A DNA stretch of 64,000 bases. Origin: Diplosphaera chodatii. Taxonomy: Eukaryota; Chlorophyta; Trebouxiophyceae; Prasiolales; Stichococcaceae. The stretch is taken from the NCBI GenBank assembly GCA_032358165.1, contig JAALGY010000053.1, positions 1,178,001-1,242,000 on the forward strand, written 5' to 3'. Below the pieces are notes generated by a model, which did not search any database, had not been told where the DNA came from, and was given only the letters and a program-made list of their open reading frames with translations. Position numbers and translations under genes: made by a program. Shown here in pieces: positions 33,109 through 43,649 of this stretch; the first letter of the stretch is position 1; every line of letters starts with the position of its first letter.

Positions 33109-36100
33109 TCAGAAGGTTGCAAAAATCTCCTGCAAGACACACGCCATTCGCTTGATGCATAGCGACTCGACGGGTGGGTCTTTAGCAGCCTGCCCACATC
33201 GGTTGTCAGGATCACAGCAAATCCACACTCACCTCACACTCGGCCAGCTCGTCCGGCGACTCCTTCGGAGGTGGCTTCTGCTTTCGCTCGCCCTCCTGCA
33301 GTACAGCAAGGATGCATATGATCAGTTGAGTGGTGAGGCTGGGCGTAGGTAGGACATAATGTGAGCAAGCGTGATGCCCCTGCGTGCCGACCCGAGTGAC
33401 ATGCACATGGTGCAGTACACACATGCGATATCCTCGGCCTGTCACTATGTAAAGTGACGGCATGGGGACTGCCATGTGCGCACCGCCAGCTCGCGCATGC
33501 GCTTGGCGGCGTCGTCCTGGGGAATGCGGGGCGGCTGCACACGGCGGGCGGCCATCGCCTCCCAGTCCATGCCCTCGAACCAGCGGTGGCGCTTGATGTC
33601 CCCCGCCCGCCCGCTGAGCATGCCCAGCCGCCGCCCCGGCTTCCGCTCCAGCAGCCGCCCGATCAGGTCCTGCATTGCGGATGGTGGCACTTGATGAGAC
33701 TTTGAGCAACATGGGGCATGTATGTGCTGGCGCAGCATTGGCCATTGGACCGCGCAGCGCTCAGTCCTGCTATCTGCAGTTCACTGCGTACATGAGTCGT
33801 AGCAGGATACACAAGCCCACCTTTGCAGCTGCCGACAGGTACGGCGGGTACTTGATGTGCCAGTTGTCGTCCACAATCCTCCGCATCACCACCATCGGGT
33901 CGTCTGTCTTGGGCGAGCTGAATGGCTGCCGCCCCGTCAGCAGGACATACGCCAGCACCCCCAGGCCCCACCTGCAGTAGTCAGGCACACATGAGAGGGC
34001 CAGCAGGTACATATCGCACAAGGCCAGCTGCAATGACTGCGCGAGTAGCAGGAACATTGGCAGCGCAGGTGCGCACCAGTCCACGCTGACATTGTAGCCG
34101 TGTGCCAGCACGTTCTCGGGGGCCACATACCCCGGCGTGCCGCAGAAGGTGTATGTCCGCTGCGCGCCCTCCAGGATCTGATGGTGGCAACAGCGCCATG
34201 TCAGTGTGCACCAGTGCATTGCACAGATGCAATGCAGCAGGCTGAATGCTGCCCACTGAGCTTGCCCTTTTCACTGCTGCGATTGCGCATATGCAAAAAC
34301 TGCGTGTCGTTCCTGTGCCTGAGCAGCAGCCAGCAGCAGTCGTCATTGCGGCGGCGGCGGCGCCACCGCACCTTGGCGAAGCCGAAGTCGCCCAGCTTGA
34401 CAAAGCCGCTGGAGTCGATGAAGACGTTTTCGGGCTTGAGGTCGCGGTACACGATGCCCGCCTCGTGCAGGTACTCCAGCGCCAGCACCAGGCTCGCGAT
34501 GTAGTACTTGGCCAGCGGCTCCTCCATGCCCTTCAGCATCTTCACCTGCAGCAGTGCACCAACCCTCAGCACGCTGTTGCCTGCGTCAACTGGCGTTGCT
34601 TGCCGTGTCTCGACTGCATGTGCATGTGCAACGCTGGTGCCTGCCAGGTGGCCACAGGCACCCTATACCTACGCAGGAGCAGGACCGACAGCATTGCAGC
34701 TGTGAAACGGGCGGTGGCAAGGGTGCGCGGACCTTGGCCGCGAAGGGCCCGCGCTTCCAGGTGCCCTGCGGCACCCGGCGCTTGATGACCTTGGCCTCCG
34801 CGACCAAGACGTCCATCAGGTCGCCGCCCGTCATGAGGTCGAACAGGAAGTACAGGTGGTACTTGTCCTGCAGCGCATGGTGGGCACAGCTCCATACACA
34901 TCGTCATACTGCATGTGGACAGCATCAGGCCTGCCCTGGGTACGACTCCGGTACAGATATGGTAGTGCGTGGCTCGTACCTGGAAGGAGCCATACTGGCG
35001 GATGCAGAAGGGGTGCGCCGTGTTGCTGGTGATCGACTGCTCGCAGAAGACGTGCTCCGGGCACTGCACCACCGCGCTCTTGCGCATGCGCTTCAATGCG
35101 TAGGTACGCTGGCTCGCCTGTGGGACAGCGGAGGTGATCGTGGTGCTGTGAGCCGAGCATACCGTGATGTCTGCCATCGAGACCACGAAGCGGAAGGTGC
35201 AAGTGGTACCACCCCGCATGCGCACTGCTCCAGCTTGCACCAGCTGACTGTCGCTCACCTCCTCAGTGACGATCGACACGCGGCTGAAGGCTCCGCCGCC
35301 CAGCACTGGGCCCTCTGTCAGCGTCATGGTCAGCAGCCCCTGTGCATTGGTCTGCGTGTCCGAACCTGCAACGGACCCGTCACTCATAATTGTGCTGATT
35401 CCATTGGGTCTGGACGTGGGTTTGGCAACATCACCGAGGAGTACCAATGCGCCCGGCCACGGCAGAACGCAAAAGACGGAGGACGTGAAGGTAGCAGGGA
35501 GCCGGCTGGCCGCCGCCCTGCCGCGCACCGGTGAGGTTGAGGACCTCGTCGTGGTGGCCGCGCGCCCGCACCATCTCCCACGACTCGGTGGGCGTGCCGC
35601 TGGCGGAGCGCGAGCGGCGGCGGCGGCGGATGATCACCTCCGCCGGCGCCCCCGCCTGGCTGCTCTTCGCCCCCAGCTTCACCAGCTTCGACGTCACCAC
35701 CTGCGCAGCGGCCGCGGCAGGTGGATTATGGGTGGACCACAGACCAGGATGAACATGCCATCAGGCTGGCTGCTGCTGCTTGGGCAGGGGCGACCAGCTG
35801 TACGACACCATATGCCTGACTGTAGCACTGCATCAAGCAAGCTGCAACCATCAGAGCACCTCTGGCGACTTGTCGCGCTTCATGATGTCCTGCAGCGGGC
35901 CGAGCAGCTCGGTGAAGCGGTCCCGCGCGAGCGTCAGGCACGTCAGCTCTGTCAGTGCCTCCACGGTAGCGCCCCTGCAGGGCACGAGCACCAGCGCTGG
36001 TATCAGCATTGACAGTACATACGCTCGCTGGTATGGATGCACAACAGCACGAAACCAATCCAGCATAGAGACAGCTGCATTTCGCAATGTTGCGCACCTG

Positions 36101-37655
36101 GGTGCCGAGGTGAGCAGCGCCTGCTCGCCAAAGTAGTCCGCCTTGAACAGGTGGTTGACCTTCTTGGGGCCGCCCTCCATGTCCTGGTACACCACCGCCT
36201 CCCCCGCCTTGATGATGTAAAAGTAGTCGCCAGCCTCGCCCTGCGACCATGCGTCGGCGTATCAGGCCAACTGACTGACGGACGCTCAGAAGTATGCACA
36301 TGCGCAATGCTAGGTGCGCTGCCAAAAGCGCCATCATGCCACACAGGCTGCAAAGACTTGTGGGCCAGCATGTACAGGGTGTGCGGCCGGCGAGCATGCC
36401 AGCGTGGTGTGCAGCGTTGGGAGGGCCGGCGGGCACCTGCTTGATGACCGGGGTGCCGGGGGTGAAGGTGACCTCCTCGAGTGCATCCAGCAGCCGCATC
36501 TTCTCGTCCTGCGACAGGTTGACCAGCAGCTTCACCTGGTTCAGGAACAGCTCCACCTGCGTGACCTCCGCCTTCTGGTGGTCCCGCACAAAGTGCCTGC
36601 ACAGGAATGCCCCATGTTGGAGTCCTACATTACTACGTTCGATAATTACACCCAGTAGATGCAAGCTGGGTGTGCACTGCAGGGCCCAGCCACAGCACAC
36701 ACATGAGGCGGCAAGAGCGCCCACGCAGGCAGTGCGGCGAATCAGCAGCACCTGAACTGATCGCGCTCCAGCACCCAGACGACTGCGTCGCGGGTGGCAG
36801 CGACTGTGGCTGACCGTGGCACGTTGTACATCAGCGAGACCTCGCCAAAGGTGTCGCCGCGTGCCTTCATGTTGACACGGAAGTTGAGCCCCTGCCGCCT
36901 CTCCAGCACCTGTCACGACCACACCACTTCATCACGTCGTGTTTTTGGACATCATAGCAGTGCTTCTTCATGCAACCAGGTATTGTGCTGTCATACAAAA
37001 GGACTAGGTCAACACACGAAGCCCGTGCAGCATGGTGCTCACCTCGAACTCGCCCTCCTTCACAACATACAGCTCGGAGGCAGCAATGCCGACATCGCCC
37101 TCCTGGATGAGGATGTCCCCGGCTTTGATGCTGCGCTCGTACATCTCCATGACGATCTTGCGCTGCACGTCCGCCTCCAGCTTGTCGAAGAGCAGCATCT
37201 TGCGCAGGCACTCCTGCGCAGCAGGAGGGCACCACGAATCAGATTCCACGGCACGATGCAATAAGCACACAGTCTGATGGAGTTTCACAAGTGCTGTCCA
37301 AGCCGGGCATCAGCAGAAGCACAGAGTTGTCACGTCACCTGGATGAAGTCGTAGTCCTGCTGGTCGACCTTCGCGCTGCCCGGCGGACGCGTGCCAGGCC
37401 TGCGCTTCTGGCCCTCCGTGATTGCCGCGGCCCGCGGGATGTCGCGGATCTTGCCGATGATCTGGTTCACGTCCATGGCGCCGGACTGCGCCTGAGCCTG
37501 CACACAGCACCATACAAACTCACTGCCAAATCCGCTGTCCCCCGCACTGGGTCGGCGGTGCACATTACGCACACGAGTTGATCGACGTCGGCCTCGCACA
37601 CCTCCTCAGCCGCATCGGACTTGTCAGCCGCTTCTGTGGACGATGTGTTGCCCAT
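33109..37655 (-). CDS. cGMP-dependent protein kinase (PKG)
   Basis: Seventeen exons close to 744 residues: 37575-37655, 37339-37497, 37043-37213, 36752-36909, 36437-36596, 36098-36240, 35860-35974, 35529-35700, 35259-35365, 34980-35117, 34733-34867, 34372-34545, 34077-34177, 33821-33971, 33484-33669, 33233-33295 and a 21-base last exon 33109-33129. MGNTSST is an N-myristoylation signal. Two cyclic-nucleotide-binding domains follow: residues about 81-190 ([19 protein letters not shown]) and 191-329 ([19 protein letters not shown]). A linker has a poly-Arg/Ser patch ([12 protein letters not shown]). The AGC kinase domain, about 395-660, has [31 protein letters not shown] and [11 protein letters not shown], then an AGC C-tail ending EIFATF. 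All catalytic residues are present. Fused CNB-CNB-kinase in one chain means PKG rather than PKA; cGMP preference is inferred. Myristoylation suggests a membrane or flagellar site. Confidence 0.95.
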
Positions 37656-38561
37656 GGCTGCAACGCTGGCCCAGAGGTGCTGCAGACGCTGTCAGGGGCG
37701 GGTTAGGAGATGGTCCACTTCCGCGGCCAGACCACGCCTGTTGCAGAGTGCTCGAGCATTTACAGCCGTTGACGTACACAGATCAGCCGTTCATAGACGG
37801 GCAGCTTGGTTACAAGACCATCGTAGATGATGAATTACTCCCTCGGATCAGGTCATGCCCCAGGCTGTCACCGCACGTTTGCAAGGGGTCCAGCCAGAAA
37901 GCCAGCAAGCGCATGCATGCGTATTCTGGTTCGGCATTCAGACCAGTCTCACCACTCAACAATCTGAATTTGATGTTCCGAGGTGCCCAAGCAGTTCACG
38001 GTTTGGTATGACCCTGCCGCCTGCTGCAGCCGCTGACGATACCCTTACCCCCCAATGCGGAGCAGGAAGCCACCAGCTGCGAAGCCAAGTCGGCGAGCCC
38101 CGTTGATCAGGGCCTGATCCCGGCGCTGCAGCCAGCTGCGGATGCTGATCTGCGTGCAGAGCAACCCTGACGTGCGTGCCACCAAACAGCGCGTCGCCGA
38201 CGCAGGGCCAGCAATGCGCGCCTCACAGCGGCAGCATGAAAACAAGCATCAGACGCTGCAACTCGCTGGCAATGTGCCGTACAGGTATCCCGAGATCTGT
38301 CTCCGAAACCCTGCAAGGGTTCGGAACCACGGCCTCAATGTCCGCGAGGAGGCGAGGTGCGCCCTTCGCCGAAGCTCCAGAGCCAGAGTAGTCGCCACAA
38401 CATATACTGTCAGGACTTCTGAGACCATGCTCTAGGGATAATCAGGCATGGCATAGCAATGCGCTCGACCAGCAGTGCTTCGGGAAGGACATGATGACTC
38501 AGCTCCTTCGTGACTAGTGCATGTCCACGCTGCAATCTCGCCACTGCAACGCCATCCGCGC
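37656..38561. promoter_or_regulatory. Head-to-head region PKG / patatin-like, with unresolved coding-like segments
   Basis: 906 bp between the PKG start (-) and the patatin-like start (+). It should contain both promoters. Two segments look partly coding: a + frame ending in DDELLPRIR at about 37745-37850 before a GT, and a - frame with RRDQALINGARRLGFAAGG at about 38050-38140 before a GTAAGG donor. No family match or complete exon chain was found. An imperfect hairpin lies at 38303-38324. Confidence 0.35.
38303..38324. repeat. Imperfect hairpin
   Basis: CCGAAACCCT and AGGGTTCGG flank a GCA-type loop and pair over about nine positions with one bulge. It resembles a tRNA T-arm superficially, but no tRNA can be folded around it. 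Confidence 0.5.
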
Positions 38562-41458
38562 ATGCTGCTGACGAGCTTCAGAGCTGCAAGCGGCCCAGTG
38601 CTGGCTCAGACTGCCAGAAGAATGGCGGTCGGGCTTGCCTGCGGTGCTGCTGCAGCCCCGCCAGCGGCAGCGCTGGCATCAGCGGTGGCGCGGCATGGCG
38701 TGCCATTCATCTGTCGCCAGCTTTCGACCGTCAAACCTGTTCAGCGGCGGTGCAGCACCGGGGACCTTCGTTCCAGCCAGCATTGGCATGCCAGCGCCGC
38801 CTGGTGGCACATGCCGCCACGGGTGTGCTCACAGGTCAGGTGCATGTCTTCCCAGCGGGATCAGCCCCCGGAGGATCAGCCCCCGGAGGACGTCCCCAGC
38901 AGCAACGGCAGCGGAACTTCAGCAGAAAGCAATGGTGAACAGCTTAGTCCTATCAAGCCGCCAGATGAGCGGCCGGAGCTCGGACGAGGGTCGCTGGCGC
39001 CCGAGGAGGCAGCAGAACCACCACCAGATGTCGACCAGAAAAGCATGACGTACCGTGAGATGCTGGCGGATTGGTTCTATACCAGGTACATGGGAGAGCG
39101 CGCGCATGCAGCTGCCTGGCTGATGACATAGAGCGCTGCGGTGGGACAGCATGCCATGAGTTTCCAATGCTGTCGGTGGCATGTCTGCAGGGAGACAGAC
39201 TTGCGTGCACTTGCCAACGAAGGGCGGCTGCAGCTTCGAAACTTTCTTGCAGATCCGTCCATCACAGTGCTAGGGAGGTGAGCACGCCACGGATATGTGC
39301 TGCCGCAACCCCCGGCGCATCCGACGAGCCTGCCTGCATTGTAAGCAGCTGCTCGCATGTTTGCAGGGACGTCAGCTTCCCCAGCTGGCTGAAGCTGGGC
39401 AGGGACTTCGATCTGAAGAAGTTCACGGGCAGCTTCAGCCGGGTCGCCGACTTTTCGGCCTGGTACCCGTCTGGCAAGGAGGCCGAGCACGCGCCCGAGG
39501 AGGAGGGCGCCACGGGCAGCACCCAGGTGGAGCAGCGCCCCCCTGCAGCATGCTGCGCAAGCTCAACGTGGTGTGCAAACTGTTGCACAACAGCAGTGGA
39601 GTCATGGGCAGGTCAACTCCTTGCACCCTGTGCAGGAGGTGGACGGGCGGCACCCAGCAGCAGTGGCCTTTGAGAAGGGCGGTCCCGGTGCCCTTGGCTT
39701 TGGCTTTTCCGCCGGCGGCCTGCTTTTCAGCTACTACATTGGGTGACACGAACTACCAACTCGTATCATCAGCATGACCAGCCTGTTGGGCAGCGCTGTG
39801 CAGCTGTGGTGACGGTGCACCTCGTGTCCAATGCAGGGTCATCTTTGGTTTGCACGACCTGGGGATTGTCACACGTGAGCTGGCCTGCCTTGGACCTGAG
39901 CAATGGTTGGAGGCGCTGCAGTGTAGGGATCTGATGGCTGATGCGACTCAATAACACAGCCTGACGTGCGTCAATGATGTCGACGCAGGGGACACAAAGC
40001 TGGCGGGCGCCTCTGCTGGCTCATTGATTGCAGCTTGTTACCACAGCGGTCTCCCTGAGGACACCATCACAGACGCCTGCTTCAAGCTGGCCAAGGGTGA
40101 ACTATCATGAACAACTGCCTGCACATCAGCGGTGCCTTGAGCTGCATATGCTCCTGCACGCATGGTTTGCAGCTGTTGTCCAATTGCTGGAGTGTCCGTA
40201 GATTGCCGCGACAACGGCACACGCGGCCGCCTTGGCAGCGTCCTGGTAAAGTTCATGGAGGAGCTGCTGCCAGATGACATTCACGAGCGGTGTCGCGACA
40301 AGGCATATGTCGCAGTGACACGTGAGCACGGTCTGAGGCTGCCCAACGCACAGTTGGTCCAATCAGATCCGTGTGGACTCACCTGCTGCATGGGGCTTTG
40401 TTATGCCATGTGCAGTCAGTACCATGCATTCGATGGTGCAGGCGTCTTCCCGCGGCCGACGCCAGAGCTGATCAGCGACTTTCATTCCAAGTCTGACCTG
40501 GTGCGGTGTGGTGCTCTCAATGTTGTGCCCGGCATGTCACCTTCTGAATGGGTCGAATGAAATTGAAGCTGGAGGAGACAGGCTGACTGAATTTTCCCTG
40601 CGTTTGTGCAGATATCAGCACTGTTGACAAGTTGCCACATGTGAGTAGCATAGCTTCCTTTGGGGGCTGTCTGGGCTCTACCTCCTGTGCAGGTTGCAGC
40701 AGTCCTGCCAGTTGCATGGCCAACTTGAGTTGCGTCTTGATTAACCCTCCCTGCTGCCTGCAGTCCCTGGTGGTTTGACAAGAGGGTGTGGACGTCCTTC
40801 AGAGGCCAGGCCAGCTGTGAGTGCTGTCTACCCTGTCAACCGTGAGGTTTCGTAGTGCATGGGGCACTGTTGGCTCCGACGCAGACAGCACGTGCAGAAT
40901 TGTGCTTGTGCAGACGATGGTGGACTTACCAACTTCATTCCCCTTCCACCGGTTGAGCATGGTGTCAGGGTCTGCTGCTTTGCGTCAAAGCAGATAACCA
41001 GGTGGGCAGTGATTGACACTGTCGACTGGTGACTGCGCATGCTTGTTGCAATCGGAATGTTTGCTGCAACACACTGTGCTGTTGTTGCAGCGTGGTCGAC
41101 ATCCAGATCTCGCCCGACAACTTTGTGGAGTTTGAGCACGGCATCCAGCAGATGGTGGCGTGGGCATTTGAGCCTGCTGATGACCAGGTCTGCATGCACA
41201 GGGTATCACATGCTGCGGATGGTCGAGCTGCAGGCAGTCCGATGTGCCCACCACACCCACTCTGTGCTCACATGTCGAGGATCTGCCCTGCAGAAGCTGA
41301 GGTGGTTCATTGAAAAGGGCCGGGCGGATGCGAAGGCGTGGGCCGAGGCCACGGGGGTGCTGGCCCTTGTCGGCCCCGAAAACCAGCGGAAGCAGGAGGG
41401 CGTGCAGCGTGGAAACATGGAGAACGCAGCCGAGCAGGCCGCAGCGCCTGCCGCATAG
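38562..41458 (+). CDS. Patatin-like phospholipase with organelle presequence
   Basis: Thirteen exons close to 544 residues: 38562-39085, 39191-39277, 39367-39526, 39636-39742, 39837-39874, 39989-40096, 40202-40321, 40442-40500, 40612-40640, 40764-40816, 40914-41001, 41091-41187 and 41294-41458. Residues 1-70 are Ala/Arg-rich without acidic residues, an organelle presequence. A Pro/Glu-rich stretch and a region of unknown fold follow (YREMLADWFY, SWLKLGRDFDLKKFTG). The patatin domain then starts with the oxyanion-type LGFGFSAGGLLFSYYIG, has the nucleophile elbow GASAGS near residue 311, SDFHSKSDL, ALLTSCHIPWWF, and the catalytic Asp in YDDGGLTNF near 431. The Ser-Asp dyad is therefore complete. 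Patatin-like acyl hydrolases act on phospho- and galactolipids. Substrate and organelle are not determined. Confidence 0.9.
38859..38888 (+). repeat. 15-bp direct tandem repeat, two copies, in frame
   Basis: GATCAGCCCCCGGAG occurs twice back to back, encoding DQPPE twice in the linker after the presequence of the patatin-like protein. It is in frame, so copy changes keep the reading frame. Confidence 0.9.
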
Positions 41459-41852
41459 AACGTGCTGGCTGACCTGGGGTAGAATGTATAACACGACCAT
41501 TGTTTGGTGCTGCTAGGTCGAATGTAAATAGGGTTCTGGTGTCGTATGGCAATGAGCATTGGTGCACACAGGGTTGCACATCGAGAAATCCACGCGCTAC
41601 AAAACGAACCCCACACACCTGGTAACTAGGTTTGTCATTCACCATACTTCGATTGTTACCCACTACTATCCCAACGCTGTGCAGCCTACCGAGAGCATCA
41701 GCTGCCACACACGCGTCGGTACTGACCAAGTGCTGTGCCCCAGACCACACACCATTGCAGCACTACCGTGATGGTGACAGAATCCCTGCGCAGTGCTGCC
41801 TGTCACCAGTCCTGACCCAAATCAAAAGGAGCGTCAGTCTGTACAACGGCGC
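41459..41852. other. Convergent 3' intergenic region
   Basis: 394 bp between the stop codons of the patatin-like gene (+) and the intronless FucT-like gene (-). Presumed 3' UTRs; it is less GC-rich than flanking exons. No gene seen. Confidence 0.5.
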
Positions 41853-43568
41853 TTAGGCAACAGTACCAGCTGAATTGAACAAAGGGTCTGTGCCGATGAC
41901 TGAAGCGTCCACCAGCACCGAAGATGACCGCGGCACGCCCTGCAGTGCCCGGTGCTCTCGAAGGTAGAAGGAGAAGGTTGACGAACCAAAGCCAACGAAG
42001 TACTTGCCCTTAGCGAGCACCAGAAAGTCCAGCAGCGCCTTCTGCTCTGAGTTCAAGTCATCAATTTCCTCCTGGGGGATGTACAGCTCCTTGTACAGGA
42101 CATCACTGCACAGCCCCGCTGCCTTGAGCATGCCAATGATGCGGTTCATGTCGTCATTGGCGCCATAAGTCAGCAAGCCGGACGCTACATACATGGGAAC
42201 ATCCGAAGTGAAGCCCGCCTGACGCATGGACCCCACATATGCATTCCACACCGCCTCAGGGCCACCCATGATCTGCGACCAGTCCCGCGCGTCCTTCTCA
42301 ATGCGCAGGTGCACCGCATTGTAGGCGTGCGCCGACTTGCCAATCTTGGCCACGATGCGGTCTGCCATCGCCACAATGGCTGGGGCAAATTCCAGACTGC
42401 GCGCCACCTCTGTCACAACCCGCAGATTGCTGAGGCTGCGCAGCATGAAGAAGGTGCACGGCAGGTCCAGCACAATGTAGTTGAGGTCCATGGCGTTGTC
42501 CTCCCGCAGCAGCTTGGCAGAGTGGTCGATCACCGCCCTCCGCGCCTTTTCGACCAGCTCCGGCATGTCCATGTTCTTCAGGTACACCCCGCTGACTTTG
42601 GTGATCTGCTTCGGGTTGATGTCCTGCTGCACGAACATCGGGTACGCCAGCTCGGGCGCCGTCAGGTCCGGGAACGGCATCAGCGCCGGCGTCTTGTATA
42701 CCACCAGGCCCTTTGCCTTCCAGACGCTGATGAGTCTGTCAACGTTCAGCAGCGACTCCAGCGGCGCGGATGTCCACGAGACTTCGTTGTGCTCCTTGAA
42801 CACGCTGAAGTAGTGTGCAAAGCTGTCGCGCTTGGCGGCAGGCGGCAGCACGATCTCTGCTCCCAGCACGGCCGCCAGTGAGAATGCCGCAATGTGGCTG
42901 TACTGCTGATTGATGAGGCCCGTGCACGCGGTGTAGCGCAGCAGAACCCTCAGCCGCTTGTATACACGCCCCTCCGCACGCCCTTGCTTGATGTAATGCT
43001 CCTTTGCCTGCTGTTCCTCAACAATGCCGCTGGCCCGGAGGTCTGGGTGATACAGCAGGTATGTCTGCCAATCAAAGTCGCGCGGTAGCGCCCTCGCGAG
43101 CGCAGCGGCCTGCTTTTCTGCGTACAGCTCAGCCGCGGTCTTCTGGCGCTGGCCATCGCCTGCTGCCTGGCTGTCCCTCTGCAACTGCAGCCCATTGCCC
43201 CTGTCTGACGCGCTGACGCCCCCGCTGTGCCCCTGCTCTTTCCGCTTCACCCGCCTCTGGCCGCCTGAGCTGTCAATCACCAGCTCCGTCACCACGGACG
43301 TCGGCTCGTCGTCCTCGCCACCCCGCCCGCTGCGCAGCACCTGAGTGGTAGTCAGCACAGTTCGTATGGTGCGGGCATCCCGCGACGACTGCCTCAGGTG
43401 GGACATGCGGGCTGCGCAGAACATCGCGGCGCACACGAGCACCAGCAGCAGCAGGTGGTCCCGCCGCCATCTGGGCACACAGCCCGGCGACCAGCTGCCG
43501 CCGCCGGGGCTGGATGCCGGGCGCCTCTTCATGGCAGCACTGCCCACCGTTGGAGGGTCATGGCCCAC
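41853..43568 (-). CDS. O-fucosyltransferase-like type II membrane protein, intronless
   Basis: One uninterrupted frame of 571 codons; an internal Met at residue 13 (43532) is an alternative start. A basic N terminus is followed by one hydrophobic anchor (HLLLLVLVCAAMFCAARM, about residues 38-55), giving a type II Golgi-like topology. A charged stem leads to a small block FDWQTYLLYHPDLRASGI...REGRVY-like, here ending GRAEGRVY. The C-terminal region has HIAAFSLAAVLGAEIVLPPA, YNAVHLRIEKDARDW and VGFGSSTFSFYLREHR. The HLR-x-E-x-D and the S[TS]FS-x-YLRE elements resemble the GDP-fucose protein O-fucosyltransferase superfamily, with Arg residues that bind GDP-fucose. The acceptor is unknown. It is the only gene here without introns. 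Family placement is good at superfamily level only. Confidence 0.8.
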   Translation of the reverse strand: MGHDPPTVGSAAMKRRPASSPGGGSWSPGCVPRWRRDHLLLLVLVCAAMFCAARMSHLRQSSRDARTIRTVLTTTQVLRSGRGGEDDEPTSVVTELVIDSSGGQRRVKRKEQGHSGGVSASDRGNGLQLQRDSQAAGDGQRQKTAAELYAEKQAAALARALPRDFDWQTYLLYHPDLRASGIVEEQQAKEHYIKQGRAEGRVYKRLRVLLRYTACTGLINQQYSHIAAFSLAAVLGAEIVLPPAAKRDSFAHYFSVFKEHNEVSWTSAPLESLLNVDRLISVWKAKGLVVYKTPALMPFPDLTAPELAYPMFVQQDINPKQITKVSGVYLKNMDMPELVEKARRAVIDHSAKLLREDNAMDLNYIVLDLPCTFFMLRSLSNLRVVTEVARSLEFAPAIVAMADRIVAKIGKSAHAYNAVHLRIEKDARDWSQIMGGPEAVWNAYVGSMRQAGFTSDVPMYVASGLLTYGANDDMNRIIGMLKAAGLCSDVLYKELYIPQEEIDDLNSEQKALLDFLVLAKGKYFVGFGSSTFSFYLREHRALQGVPRSSSVLVDASVIGTDPLFNSAGTVA

Positions 43569-43649
43569 GGCACTGCCGCCAGTGGCCGGTCACCAACGGC
43601 GGCCTCCGGTCTGGTGCAATGCGCAGCGGCTGGGCCTGATCCGTATGAA
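43569..43649. promoter_or_regulatory. Very short divergent gap
   Basis: Only 81 bp separate the FucT-like start codon (-) from the first candidate ATG of the coiled-coil gene (+). Either promoters overlap coding sequence or one start lies further inside its gene. Confidence 0.35.

Noticed and set aside
38308..38330. tRNA T-arm-like AGGGTTCGGAACC
   Set aside because: No A box, anticodon stem or acceptor stem can be placed around it; better explained as a chance hairpin.
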